Below, one piece after another: positions 1 through 11,973 of a DNA stretch of 64,000 nucleotides (positions within the stretch are counted from its first letter, which is position 1; each line of letters starts with the position of its first letter). The notes below the pieces were generated by a model, which did no database searches, was not told the DNA's origin, and saw only the letters and a list, made by a program, of their open reading frames with translations. This DNA is from Phocoena phocoena (lineage: Eukaryota > Chordata > Mammalia > Artiodactyla > Phocoenidae). Made by a program: the position numbers and the translations under genes. The DNA is taken from assembly GCF_963924675.1 (NCBI RefSeq), contig NC_089239.1:31643818-31707817 (forward strand). The letters are read 5' to 3'.

Positions 1-350
1 AGGAGGGATCTGATTAATCCCACAGATGTTTCCTGAATTCCAGGCATTGTGTGAGGCTCCCAGGGATATTAAACACCAGAGTTACTTTTCCCCAGGAGCT
101 TATGGACAAATAAGGGAGAAACACAAGTCACAGACAGATCTTCATTTAGTTTGTTAAGTCCCATCATAGTGGTTGGTGAAAACACTGTGCTGGGTTTGGC
201 ACTTTGAAAACCTCAAGATGATTCCTCTTTCCAGTGGGGAAATTCCAGTATCAGAGAGAGGGACACACAATACATGTGAGCAAGGAAGAGGTTATACTAA
301 CATGTCATTTTAAACCCAAGCACCTCATCAAGTATTAAATAACGAATTCT

Positions 351-383
351 GGGACTTCCCTGGTGGTCCAGTGAATTGGCACT
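351..383 (+). mobile_element. 5' head fragment of a tRNA-derived SINE
   Basis: GGGACTTCCCTGGTGGTCCA followed by GTG matches the start of the older CHR/Bov-tA type SINE heads (compare 13326). The similarity stops after about 30 bases, so this is a truncated or degraded copy. Confidence 0.45.
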
Positions 384-729
384 AGAGTTCATCCAAGAAA
401 GAGAAGAGGAATTAGAGGCAGATGTTCTGAGGACATGGTGACATGTGTCCATAGTTCCTGATGCTAGAATCTCCCATGGGTTTTTTGGGGGTTTTTTTGT
501 TTGTTTGTTTTTTGGTTCGTGCAGAACTGCAAGGCTGTCACTATTAATTACTCCCGTGCATTCGTTCATTGGTCGCTCTAAGTCTGTGATTGATTCCGCA
601 GTTCTTATTTTGCAAAGGAGAGATGTAAAGCCAGTTCTCTGAACTTCAGGCAGTTTGGGAAAGTTTGGCATTGGCTGTAGCCATTACAACTGTGAATGGA
701 TTTCGTGGAAGAATAGTGTCTGTTCATGC

Positions 730-1115
730 CTTCATCTGCTTGGGCTGCTATAACAAAATACCACAGACTGGGTGGCTTAGACAACAGAAATTAATTTCCT
801 TACAGTTCTGGAGGCTAGAAGTTTAAGACCAGGGTTCCAGCCAGTTGTTTCTGGTGAAGCTCTTCCTGGTTTGCTGATACCACTTTCTTTTCACATGGCC
901 TTTCCTCTGAGTATACAGGAGGAAGAGAGTGTGTCCTCTGGTGTCTCTTCTTATAAAGATACTAATCCTATTGGATCAGGGTCCCACCCTTATGACCCGA
1001 TTAAACCTTAATTACCTCTTAAAGGCCCTATTTTCAAATACCGTCACAATGGGGGTAAGAATTTCAACGTAAAGAGTGTTGGAGGGGACACAATTTAGTC
1101 CCTAGCAATTTGCAA
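730..1115 (-). mobile_element. ERVL-MaLR (MLT1-like) solitary LTR fragment, reverse orientation
   Basis: The block GGGCTGCTATAACAAAATAC followed by CACAGACTGGGTGGCTTA, then tcttataaagatactaat and cctcttaaaggccctatttt, is the reverse complement of the familiar 3' half of MLT1/MST-type LTRs. No internal retroviral coding sequence is attached. Family-level naming is from memory. Confidence 0.65.
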
Positions 1116-1440
1116 TCTTTTTTTCTTCTTTTTAACATCTCTTATCCCTTTATCCCTTTGAGCTAAATACTACAATTGTGTCTTTTTTTTTTTTAACAAG
1201 GACCAATTTAGTCAAATAAAGAATAGAATGAACATATCATCTTAAATATATAGGATGACATGTCTGTAAACCAAAAGTCTGAGAGTCACTGAATGGTAAC
1301 ATCCTAACATAAGTGGAGGGAAAGTTGTGATTTGCTCACAGACAGTATCTAAAACTGTTTTATCGTTTTATGATACCCGTATACATACTGCCCAGCTTAA
1401 GAAAAAGAGCATTATCTATGTCATCATTTTCTATGTCATT

Positions 1441-1521
1441 ATGTCATTGTTACTTGGAAGGCTAGTCAATTGATTTCTTTTAAAAAAAAATGATAGGTTG
1501 GCAGGGCTTCTCAAGGGATAT
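1441..1521. repeat. 81-bp direct repeat, copy A
   Basis: This segment aligns without gaps to 3371-3451 at about 85% identity (roughly 12 differences in 81 bases). Similarity ends abruptly on the right. The two copies flank the SINE cluster and exon 2 of NEIL3. Confidence 0.75.
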
Positions 1522-1898
1522 CTAAACTCAGCCCATTCCTTTCCTTCACCCACAGAAGAACTGAGATTTTATGTTTATAATTTCCTTGATCTTCTTGATA
1601 ATGTTCAGTTCATATGTTGTAATTCTGACACTATGTTGTTTGGTTTTGCTTGCTGATGGGGGAAGGAGTAGTGGGTTTCTTTTTCCTTTATTCTGAACAT
1701 TGCAGTTGGGGAGGGAGAGAGGAGCAGACCTCAAATCAGATCCCCCTCCTCGGGGGACCCCAGGCTTTATCTCTGATCCCCCCCGTATCCCACAAGACCA
1801 TGAAATTGAAGCGCTCATTCCTTATGTCTGGTAAAATGCCTTTCTGATAGAAGCTGGCTTCTTACTTTTGGGGTTCTCTCTCACTTTTACTTGGTTTT

Positions 1899-2101
1899 TT
1901 TTTTTGTTTGTTTTTTGTTTTTAATTTTTAAAATTTTTTTGCGGTGTTGTGGCCTCTCCCGTTGCAGAGCGCAGGCTCAGCGGCCGTGGCTCACGGGCCC
2001 AGCCGCTCCGCGGCATGTGGGATCCCCCCGGACCGGGGCACGAACCCGTGTTCCCCGCATTGACAGGTGGACTCTCAACCACTGCGCCACCAGGGAAGCC
2101 C
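1899..2101 (-). mobile_element. CHR-1 type SINE, reverse
   Basis: The + strand ends with ccaccagggaagccc, the reverse of the SINE head, and contains the GGGCCCAGCCGC body. Target-site duplication tttacttgg is present at 1886-1894 and 2102-2110. The poly(A) tail appears as poly(T) at the left. Confidence 0.92.
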
Positions 2102-2393
2102 TTTACTTGGTTTTTGACCTCTTATTATTCCTTACTGGCTTACAAGTCAAAATGCCTTGTTTCCATATTTTATCCGCCATTTTTAGCTGTTTGTATCTGA
2201 ATGCTCTTCTGAGGACGTTGACCGCACGTTGGAAATGAAAGACTCTGTGCCCTAGTTTTCAGCTTTAAAACATTCACATCATTTTTCTGTGCTTTTCATG
2301 TGCACAGAGCGATATGGTCCTGGAAGAAGTTCATTTTGATTGTGTGCCAATGACTTTTTTTCCACTTAATTTTTATTTGGCCTCTCTCTTTTT

Positions 2394-2602
2394 ATTATTT
2401 ATTTATTTTTGCGGTACGTGGGCCTCTCACTGTTGTGGCCTCTCCCATTGCGGAGCACAGGCTCCGGACGCGCAGGCTCAGTGGTCATGGCTCACGGGCC
2501 CAGCCGCTCCGCGGCATGTAGGATTTTCTCGGACCGGGGCACGAACCCGCGTCCCCTGCATCGGCAGGCGGACTCTCAACCACTGCGCCACCAGGGAAGC
2601 TC
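2394..2602 (-). mobile_element. CHR-1 type SINE, reverse (first of two at one site)
   Basis: A full-length reverse copy is flanked by TGGCCTCTCTCTTTTT at 2378-2393 and 2603-2618. The head ends at ccaccagggaagctc. It differs from the neighbouring copy at many positions, so the two are not a recent duplication of one element. Confidence 0.92.
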
Positions 2603-2618
2603 TGGCCTCTCTCTTTTT

Positions 2619-2624
2619 TTTTTT

Positions 2625-2668
<44 letters not shown>

Positions 2669-2857
2669 GTACGCGGGCCTCTCACTGCTGCGGCCTCTCC
2701 CGCCACGGAGCACAGGCTCCGGACGCGCAGGCCCAGCGGCCATGGGTCACGGGCCCAGCCGCTCCGCGGCATGTGGGATCCTCCCGGACCAGGGCACGAA
2801 CCCGCGTCCCCTGCATCGGCAGGCGGACTCTCAACCACTGCGCCACCAGGGAAGCCC
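2619..2857 (-). mobile_element. CHR-1 type SINE, reverse (second of two at one site)
   Basis: A full-length reverse copy has a long poly(T)/(GT) tail at 2611-2668. It is followed by a third copy of the flank TGGCCTCTCTCTTTTT at 2858-2873. It ends about 200 bases before NEIL3 exon 2. Confidence 0.92.
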
Positions 2858-3058
2858 TGGCCTCTCTCTTTTTAAATGACTGCCTAGTAATTTGACAAAA
2901 TGTATGTAAACAGCTGATTACGTTACTCGACTTGTTGGAGATTATTCTTCTCATTGGATGTACCTGGGCGTGAAGTAATATAAAAACCTTAAGAATTAAA
3001 TTATGACTTTTGTTTCGAGTTTGTGTGTGTTTACGTATGTGTATGTATTTTCTCCTAG

Positions 3059-3186
3059 GCTGCTGCACTGAATAATAACAAAGATTCCAGCCAGAATTTC
3101 TTGAGACTGTTTAATGGGCGCCTTTACAGTGGCGTGGAAACTTTGGGGAAGGAGCTCTTTATGTACTTTGGGCCAAAAGCTTTACG
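3059..3186 (+). CDS. NEIL3: NEIL3 exon 2: end of Nei N-terminal domain
   Basis: The acceptor is tttctcctag before 3059 and the donor is CG|gtaagg. The exon starts in phase 0 and ends with two bases of an Arg codon completed by exon 3. It encodes residues 1-43 ([11 protein letters not shown]... to ...FGPKALR). The segment contains L-G-K-E-L at 29-33, where K31 sits in the place of the lysine that Fpg/Nei enzymes use with the N-terminal nucleophile; that assignment is by position only. Compared with the human protein as I remember it, there are two extra residues (N-K) near the start of the exon. Confidence 0.95.
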
Positions 3187-6100
3187 GTAAGGTAAATCTG
3201 TACAGTACGTCTTATCTCTCTATGTTTAGAGATGTGTAGAAGGCTTTTCTTGCAGTTTGCTGCATGTCACATTTAAATACATAGAAAGTACTCCATTTTT
3301 AAGAGAGCTCTAATACAAGAGGTTGAGATTCTATCATGGAAAGCAATAAGCAGAAGAAGAATAAATTGTGATGTCATCGTTCCTTGGAGGGTTAGTCAAT
3401 TTCTTTCTTTTAAAAAAAGATGACAGTCTGGCAGGGCTTCCCAAGGGATATTAGAGCATTACAGCTCTGTTTTGCCCCTCCTCAAACTCCCCGGGGTGCT
3501 CTTTTCCCTCTAATTTCCACCAAATATTTATTGCATTTAGCAACATTATTCTCTTTATATTTATGACAGCTCCTCATTTGGTTTGAATGTCTCTCTAGAT
3601 TTTTACATTTTTCTCTCTTCCTTCTTTTTCTGAAGCCTTGTACGGAAAGGGAAACTTCTTTATAGATTTCAGAACTTTCCACAGAAGTAACCGGTTCTCT
3701 GCTGTCTCACAGTGCTTATGGAAATTCATTGCTAACACATTGGTTGACTTAATGATAAAAATGTCGAAATGTATGTAATCACCTATCTAATTTTTGCAAA
3801 ACATACAAAAAGCCAGTGGATTAATATGTCTGTCAAATCTGTCTTCTCGGAGTTTAGCCTAATCTGTTGCAAACTGTAAATTTGAATCTTTATTAATGTT
3901 TCCTTAAGGTATTACACAGTGTTCACCTGCTTAAGAGTTCTGTTACCGGACCCCATGCTTCTAAGTGAAGGTGAATAATGGTTGCAAAGAGATAATATGA
4001 CTCTATGATTGTTATTTATTGCATCTCTGCATCTATTGCATGTTTAGAGTACTTCAGACTTTACGTGATTGCTTTTCCTTTGACGTGGTCTCTTCATTGT
4101 CAGCAGCTGCTGTCCCTGGACAGCGTTGTCCCTTCATGGTTTTTCTCAGCCTGGAATTGATAACATCAGCACACGCCTCCTGGTTCAGGCAGCAGTGATC
4201 TACTGCAGGCTACATTATTGTGGTAAAGATTGATTGATGTGATTGAAAATTCTTTGCTCCAAACAGAGTAGGACACAATGGGATCCATGTAAGATAGTTG
4301 AAAACATTGGTATGTTATTGATTCTCTGTTGTGAGGTGCAGATTTATTTCTATAGCACGAGAGGGAGGTTTTTATCAAGTGTTCTCCACCAGACTGATAA
4401 GGGGGGAATCATTTCTCAGTGCAGCTGTCAGCAAGTGTTCCATGAAGTTCTAAACAAGGGCAGCTGTTTCCTCAAACTAAGTAACTAGTACCGTCCCTGG
4501 CGAGTACGTGTCTCAGTACATGGATGGGGACCAGTGCGATTCCTACGGCCTTGACTGCTGTGTGATGTAACAGTTCAAGGTCGTTGGCAGATCAGCTGTT
4601 TGAATATGAAGTGAACAACCTAAAATCACCTGTATTCCCTATCACAGTTTAACATCAGTTAGGAAAATGCTCTCCTAACCTGTGCTTCTTGGGAGGATGG
4701 ATGACAGTGTCAGAGAAATGGGGTCCTGTGTAAGGCTGCAGGTCTGTGAGCGTGAGATAGAAATGTAGTCTTCATTTCTGACCTCTGTTTCCTCCCCACC
4801 AGGCTGGTCTGCTCTTTAGAAGGCCGATAGTAGGAAACATGCTTAATGATCACAGTTTTCCCTCAATAGGCAGCTTTTCACAACTAAAATTGCCCATGGA
4901 TTTAGTACATCTTATAGGCCAGGCCATGAATCTTCCTGGGATTCATTTGTTAATGAAAGTAGAATATAGGCCTAGCCCTCTGGAAGAGAATCTGCCATGT
5001 AAAATCCACACTTCAGAAAGATACAAATTAGACAGTGACTATTTCTGTTGCTAAAAGATGTATCAAAGTGCTCAGAATAGTGCCAGAAAACAATAAAAAT
5101 GATTTGGTGTATGTTTATTTTAGGAGCGTAGATGTGGTGTTAGGTGTGATTAATACCTATACTCTTTCTGAACACTTTACAGAAGCTCTTCATCTGTAAC
5201 AAAAAAGAAAGAGGCATGTTTAATTTTTTGTTAAACATGTATCAAATACTTACTAGAGCAAACTGAGAAACAGTGAACAAACAAGAATAAATTTATACCT
5301 TCACAATCCCACTACTGAATAGAATCTCTATTAACCATGAGTGCATGTATTGCCGGTACTATGTGTGCATGTATTTGTAACTCTGTTCACCCAGACATGC
5401 CCATCCTACAAGCTGCTATTTTCAGTCAAAATGAATGCAGCTTATATCGTGAACTTATATATACACATATTTTTTAAAATGAATATCTTTTCTAAAACAC
5501 TTTGGTGTTTCCAACTTATGGTTTATATGACTCCAATTGTTTGCAATTACATGCATACTCAGAGACCAGAAACTGTATCTGAAATATCTTGGAGGCTTTG
5601 CCATTTTATTGAAGCATTATACATAATCAGTTTTGTAATTTATTGGAGCTTGAGTGATATGATCCTCTAAAGAGAAATGCAAGAGATAATGTGACAGTTC
5701 TTTCTGGTTTGCTGAAAGGTCTTTAAGGAATCCATGATACGCTACTTATAAGAGGGTTTTAGAGCTTAAACATAGTTTTGTAATCTGTCACATAACATGT
5801 TAGGAAAAGTTGGAGTGTGATAAGGACTCCAAATGAAATTTTATACTTTAGAGTAGTGAATACCTACTGTTTGTCCAACATGCCCACTTGTCTTTTGGGG
5901 ACAGCATTTCCTCTGGAAACTGATCATCTGGTCACAAGAACCAAAGAATTCAAGTTGAATTTAGCATAATCTTACTTAACTTTCTCTCCCACGTAGTCGG
6001 TTGGGTCAGCCCAAGTTCTTTTGTGAACTTTCTCAGCTGGAGCTGCGGCGGATTAGGCTCTCTGTGATGGAGGAAAGCTGGGGCTGTGAGGCCTTAAGAC

Positions 6101-9100
6101 TTGTAAGTGGGCGTTGGCTTGTCCAGAAAGACAAGGTGATGGAAAATACAGCCAGCCTCCATAAAGCAGAGAGAATCCCAGAGGCATTTTAGCTCCTAAT
6201 TCCCTCTGTTGCTAAGATCCAGCCACATTCTTGTCTTTCCTGCAGTGTGATTCTTCAGCCTTCCTAAGACTCCATAAGCTACCAAATATCCCTTAATGCC
6301 TAAACTTTTTGAGTTGGGTCTCTGTCACTTGCAATTTAAGAAAACTGACCATTAACGTAATCTACAGGTAGAAAAATACATATTTTTAATTTTTTAAATA
6401 GTAGCTTTTATCTTGTATTTCAATTACCATAATGCTTTCATGCGTAACTGGAGAAAATATGGAAATCTTTACCGCTGTCATTTACGTTCCCTTCTGCACC
6501 TGACAGCCTACAGGGTCACTAGTTCTGCCGCTTTCCTTTTCTTGCTTCTTTTCACAGTACACATCATTTTATTGCAGTTTTTCCCATATTTTAAAGTAAT
6601 ATATAAGCCAATTGTAAAACCTTAAGATAGTTCCAAAATATCTAAAGGAAAAAGTAAATACCACCCATAATTACTACTGTTAAAAAGAAAACACTCAACA
6701 GTTTTTGTAAATATCATAGATAAAATATAAATTGTATATATACCATATATAGTTTATGTTACATATGCATGAATTATAATATGATATTGCATGTTATGAT
6801 TTTTATATAAACAAGAATTTTAATTTATATTTTTCCCTTTTACATAACATGCGTATTGCATTGGTCAGCGTCAAAATGTACATTATTATTTTTAATGTGC
6901 ACAAAGTGTTCTACTCTATGGATGTATCATCATTTTTTTAGTCAGCTACCTACTGACTACCTACCCTGCATATTCCTGTCCCTAGGGAGTCTCTCCACAC
7001 TCAGGTCCCCCAGCTCTCCGGTGGCAGACTGCTGTTGCCTGTTACTCAGTGAGAGAGGTTCGTGATGGGGAAACAGAGGTTCTTGTTTCTTCCAGACCAG
7101 CTTTAATTTTGGGCAGGCCCTGAGCATGTGGGCCTCAGGGCTGCAGTTTTCTCAGAGCTGCTGCCCCTCTCCTCCCTAAGGCAGCCGTGCTTCCTTCGCT
7201 GTGTGGGTGGCCTTAGGTCAGAGAGTTTCCTCGCTCTCTCCCATGGGACTGGTGCCTGGAGTATCACTGCAGGAGTCTGCACCAACGTTGATTCCCTGCC
7301 TCATGCCTAGAGGCAGATGGCTTTTGCTTGGGCTCGTTCTGAACAGCAGTGCACTTGGCCTGGGCCTGGAGGCAGAAGGGTTTCCTTCCCTCCCCAGTGG
7401 CAGACTGCTTGCTTATCCTTGTTACCTGGCACAAGACTTCCTCTGCCTGCAGGTAGTTTCCTGTTACTCCTTCAGGAACGGACAGCTTTTTGTTTGTACC
7501 TCTCTATTGGCTAGAGCATCTTAAAACTTTCTAAGACCTCTGCTTCATGTAAGAGGCATGATCAAGAAGCAAGGAGACAGGGTTTCATGCAGGCAGGTCC
7601 CATGTCACCAAGGGTGGCTCTTTCAGGTCCCCTGCCATGACTCACATCTTACTTGTGGGCAGCTAACTTGTGGATGCCCGTGGGAAAGAGCTTACAAGTG
7701 AGGGCACACTCTCCTTGTGTCTGGGGCTCCAGAGATTCTAAACCGTCATACTAGCCACACTATTTAAAAGTTTGTTGAAAATATTGGCTGTTTTCTTCTT
7801 ATCCATTTCTGCAGTAGCTGTCTCTTTCTCCCGTACTCTTCACCAGATGGAATAACTTGTGTGTCTGTCTTTCCACAGAGGGGCTTGTCACTCTTTGGAA
7901 TTTATTTCACCTGGCTGCCTGCAATGTCTTGTCTCTGATGGGCTCAAGAAAATTTAGGATTTTGTAAATACTGTGATTTTTCTCTCCTTATTAGGGTAGG
8001 ATCCATATTCACTTTTAGCTTCTATATCCTAAGTAGAAGCAGAACTCCCTTTTTCCTTTTCAGCATGGTTAAGACCATTTCTTTCTTTTTATAACCTCTT
8101 TCTCTGAGTTCCCAGCATAAGTTTTACAATCTTTATATTCAACTGTTTTACACGCTAGTATCCGTATGACACTTTTGACCACGTGATAATCTTCATAAGC
8201 AGTTGCCTCGTCTGCATGTGTGGTTGTCATTAATCTGAACCTGTGACAATACTGTCCTTGATGCTATTTATGTTTGGTTAAGGAGGTTCAGATGATTCTG
8301 CTAGTGATAACAGGAAGAATGTGGCTGGTGGTTAAAATAGTATTGGGTCTTATTTATTGATTTGTTTTAGGCAGTTATTTCTAACTAGAGGAATTTTCTT
8401 ACTATCACTTCAGTTTTTAGTTTGAACATAATTTTTATATTAGAATTTTGGTTGCAAGCGACAGAAGCCCAACTTAAACAAGCTTAGTAATTATTTATTA
8501 TAAGAATATGGGTGTCTTTTGATACCGGAAGGTAATGCAGTCAGGCTTCAGGTAGAACTGGAAGCGAAGGCTAAACACTATGAGGACTCTCTGCATTTCC
8601 TGATTCTGTTCCCCGCTGAAATCTCCTGTCGTCTGTGTCTCTGCAGACAGGCCTCTCTTGGCTTTTCTGGTGCCCGTGTCAGGACACATTACCCTAGACA
8701 GCTCCCATGATAGATCTCCCAATCCTAACGAGAAACTGATCTCTCTGTGTCCCGGATAAATTCCTCAGGAAAATGCTGATGAATCCAGCTTGATCCAGGT
8801 TTCCATTCCTGAATCAGCTGTGTAAAAGGCAAGGGATCAGAGGAAAGGACAGAGGCCACCCCCGGCTGGGCCTAAAGCCCGCGGTGGGCAGGCCGTCGTG
8901 TTATGCAGAGTGAATGGTCTCAGGTAGCCAGTTGGATTGGGAGTGGATGGAGCTTGAGAGGATCAAGAGATAGAAATATAACAGTACAGGTGTTTACTGT
9001 GCCTTGAAATTTTTCATGGTACTGATATGTTTTTCTTAGTTTAAGATAAAGGGTACTTAATAATAAACACAAAATTCATTGGTTTATTGGGGCTCAGTCA

Positions 9101-11939
9101 TCATAACATTTTTCTATTTCATAAAAATTCATAAAAATAAAATTTATTATAAAAATAGTTATTTTTATGCACATTTCCCCCTGAATAGATTTATAAGACC
9201 CAAAAAAGGCATACTTCTTTGATTTGGGGTTCTTACTGGGGCTACTCCTGCATTTGAACTGGGTCTTAACCTTTGAGATTTTATATGTAGATGCAGTTTC
9301 ATTATAGAAAGTGAGTTAGAATCCACTTTAGGATCCATGCAGCTGAAAAGATTTTAGGTATGATGGCTTCTGGGCATGACAGTTGTACACCTTTCACTGG
9401 CGTTGAACCTTCGTAGGCTAAGTTATGGAGTACTTACGGGCACACATGTTTCCTGTCAAGAACTGTGGGGCGTGTAAAATGCATTTATGATTGACAGTAG
9501 GGCGCACAGCGTTTAAAACCCACATCTTTAAAGTTAGACTGGTTAACCTTGTACAATGCTGTAACATGGTGCTTTGGAATTAGAAGCACAGAGCAGTAAC
9601 GTTTGCTGCCAAAAGAGCCGTATTTATTAACTCAACAAAGCTATAAGGAGAAGGGTTTGAAAGGCAGAAAACTATTTCATCTTGAGAGTCATTTCTGATC
9701 TTCATCGTCAGAAGTCTCGTAAAACCACTTTCTTTTTTTCTTTTTTTAAAACTGGACATACTAATCAATCCTATAAAAACTGAAAGGCTATGAATTTTTC
9801 ATCACTGCACTGTGGCTTTCAAGTTAACCGTAAATATTTACAAATCCCCTCTTCCCAATACCTACAAAGGCAGAAGGAAACTAAAAGAATGGAAGACAAT
9901 AGCATTTTGACTTGTTCTCTTTTCTTTTAATATGAAAGATTTTGCAAAAATTTGTTTCACTGTGTTATCCCGAAGCAGGGGGGTAGAAAAGAGTAAGTGT
10001 CTTAAACTATAGATCTCATTTTGGAACAGGTAAACATTTCCAATCTACTGTAGCTAGAAGTAAGGAATGTGAATGTTGGTGGCTTTGTAGAATTCATAAA
10101 AACACCAACTACAGGCAATTTAAATTTAGCCTTATCTCACCCCAAGCTTTTGAATCAGAGAAAAAGCTGAGAGCCAGTAGACTGTGGTGTGAATAAAAGG
10201 TACCTCATCTGACAAGAAAAGAGAACAGGGGTGTGTTTTCTTGGGCTTACTGTCAGGGCCTTATTATTTCTCTAGGAACTTATTTTCTTTGTGAGTTGAA
10301 AAAATGATTGCCATATCTAGTTTTATAAGGATACAAAGCCATTAACAAAAATATGATATTAGCTATCACTTTGTGCCCTTGAAGTGTCTATTGTGACTAA
10401 CATTTGTTTGCTTATATTCCAAAAAGTGAAGGAACAAAAATTTCATGCATGATATACTTACTGCCGCTCAAAGATGGGTTTGCTTTTGTTCTAGGATTCA
10501 TTTTGGAATGAAAGGCTTCCTCGTGATTAATCCAGTTAAGTCTAAAAATAAAAATGGACTTTCTCCTGTTTTTGAAGTACAGCTCACCAAAGATCTGATT
10601 TGTTTCTTTGACTCATCAGTAGAAATCAGGTAAAAGATTGAATTAAAAATTGCTTCAGCTGCAAAACTGCAAAGTTGGCTCTGCAGTTGGGTTTGGGAAT
10701 GTCACATGTGAAAATAAATAAATAAACAAAAATTTTCAAAGTAGTTTATAACTGATAAAACGTCATTTTAAAAGATTCTTCAAATAACATGTTTTGTTAG
10801 GGTCGTCATTGTTTGGCTATGTAACTCTTATAAGCTGGTTAACATAAAGTGTTTATGTTTATATCAAAGATCATTTTAAATGACACTTTGTGAATTGTAA
10901 CCAGGCACATGATTAACGTGTTTTCTATTCCTTTCTATAGAAACTCAGCAGAAAGCCAACAGAGAATAAGAATGATGGAAGAATTAGATGTATGTTCACC
11001 TAACTTCAGTTTCTCAAGAGCAGAAAGTGAAGTGAAAAAGCAGAGAGGACGGATGCTGTGTGATGTGTTAATGGATCAGAAAGTGTTACCCGGCGTGGGA
11101 AACATCATCAAAAATGAAGCTCTCTTTGACAGTGGTCTCCATCCCGCTGTTAAAGTAGGTGTTAAGTAGTTTTTAAATGATTTCTATATTTTGAAATACT
11201 GTGAAGGGACCAACGTGGAACACTTAAATCGGCATGGCAGTAACACATTCTCCCCAGACAGACTTCCGGGGTCTTAGCTCACGCCAGCTTCTCTGTGAGG
11301 CCAACCCTGGCCTCTCTTTTAAAAATTGCTGTGTGCATCCCTGCCACCCACTTCTTCCTCCCAGGCTTCCATAACTTGCTTGCTTTTTATTTTTCTCCAC
11401 ACCACTGATCACCTGATACTTACATGTTATATACATTGTTTAGGATCTGACTTCTGCTAGAACACAGTCCCTTAGGAGGAAGGTGTCTGTTTGGTTCGTT
11501 GATGTATCCAAGTATCTAGAATACAGTGTCTGGCATTTGGAAGGCATTAAATATTTGTTGAATGTATGAAAGAGCGAAGCTCACAACTTTCTTTTACTAT
11601 CTGGCATATTAAATTCACACTCGACACACACTCATATATTCCTATTTGTACTTGTTCATGACATTAGAAAATGCTGTTTTGGTGGAATGGTAAGAATGGA
11701 AGTCAGGTAGCAGAGAATAAGGAATAAGTGATTGGTGAGGAAATGCAAACAAAACTTAGAGTGATTGTTAAAATAGCTTAGATTGGAGTGAAGGGAAAAT
11801 ATTAGACGGCTGGATGGAGAAGTTGGGACAAGAACTGGATTTTTAGGGTTTTTTTTTTCTTGTTCTTCAACTGGAGTGACATGAACTTATTTATATGTTG
11901 GGGAAAAAAACCAAACTGGCCGAGAGGGAGGGGTTAAAA

Positions 11940-11973
<34 letters not shown>

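Larger units (their letters stand above)
1..3058 (+). other. NEIL3: NEIL3 intron 1 (3' part)
   Basis: No exon 1 sequence or CpG island is seen, so the promoter lies further left. The stretch holds a SINE head fragment (351-383), a MaLR-type LTR, three reverse CHR-1 SINEs and one copy of an 81-bp repeat (1441-1521). About 1120-1440 and 1525-1895 hold nothing I can identify. Confidence 0.8.
3187..10494 (+). other. NEIL3: NEIL3 intron 2
   Basis: A 7.3 kb intron. It holds the second 81-bp repeat copy (3371-3451), a GC-richer unclassified stretch (about 7000-7700) and an uncertain interspersed repeat (about 8440-8890). The rest is AT-rich sequence with no exon, RNA gene or young repeat that I can recognise. 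Short open frames here lack supporting features. Confidence 0.8.

Noticed and set aside
2314..2895. 193-codon ORF (and similar 60-110 codon frames at every CHR-1 copy, for example 19236, 24914, 28153, 40618, 59383)
   Set aside because: CHR-1 SINE sequence is GC-rich and open in several frames on both strands, so the same peptide-like strings recur at each copy. These are translated SINEs, not genes.
1..3058. NEIL3 exon 1 or promoter in the window
   Set aside because: No GC-rich first exon, no Met-Val start block and no CpG island are seen. Exon 2 follows intron sequence, so exon 1 must be further upstream.
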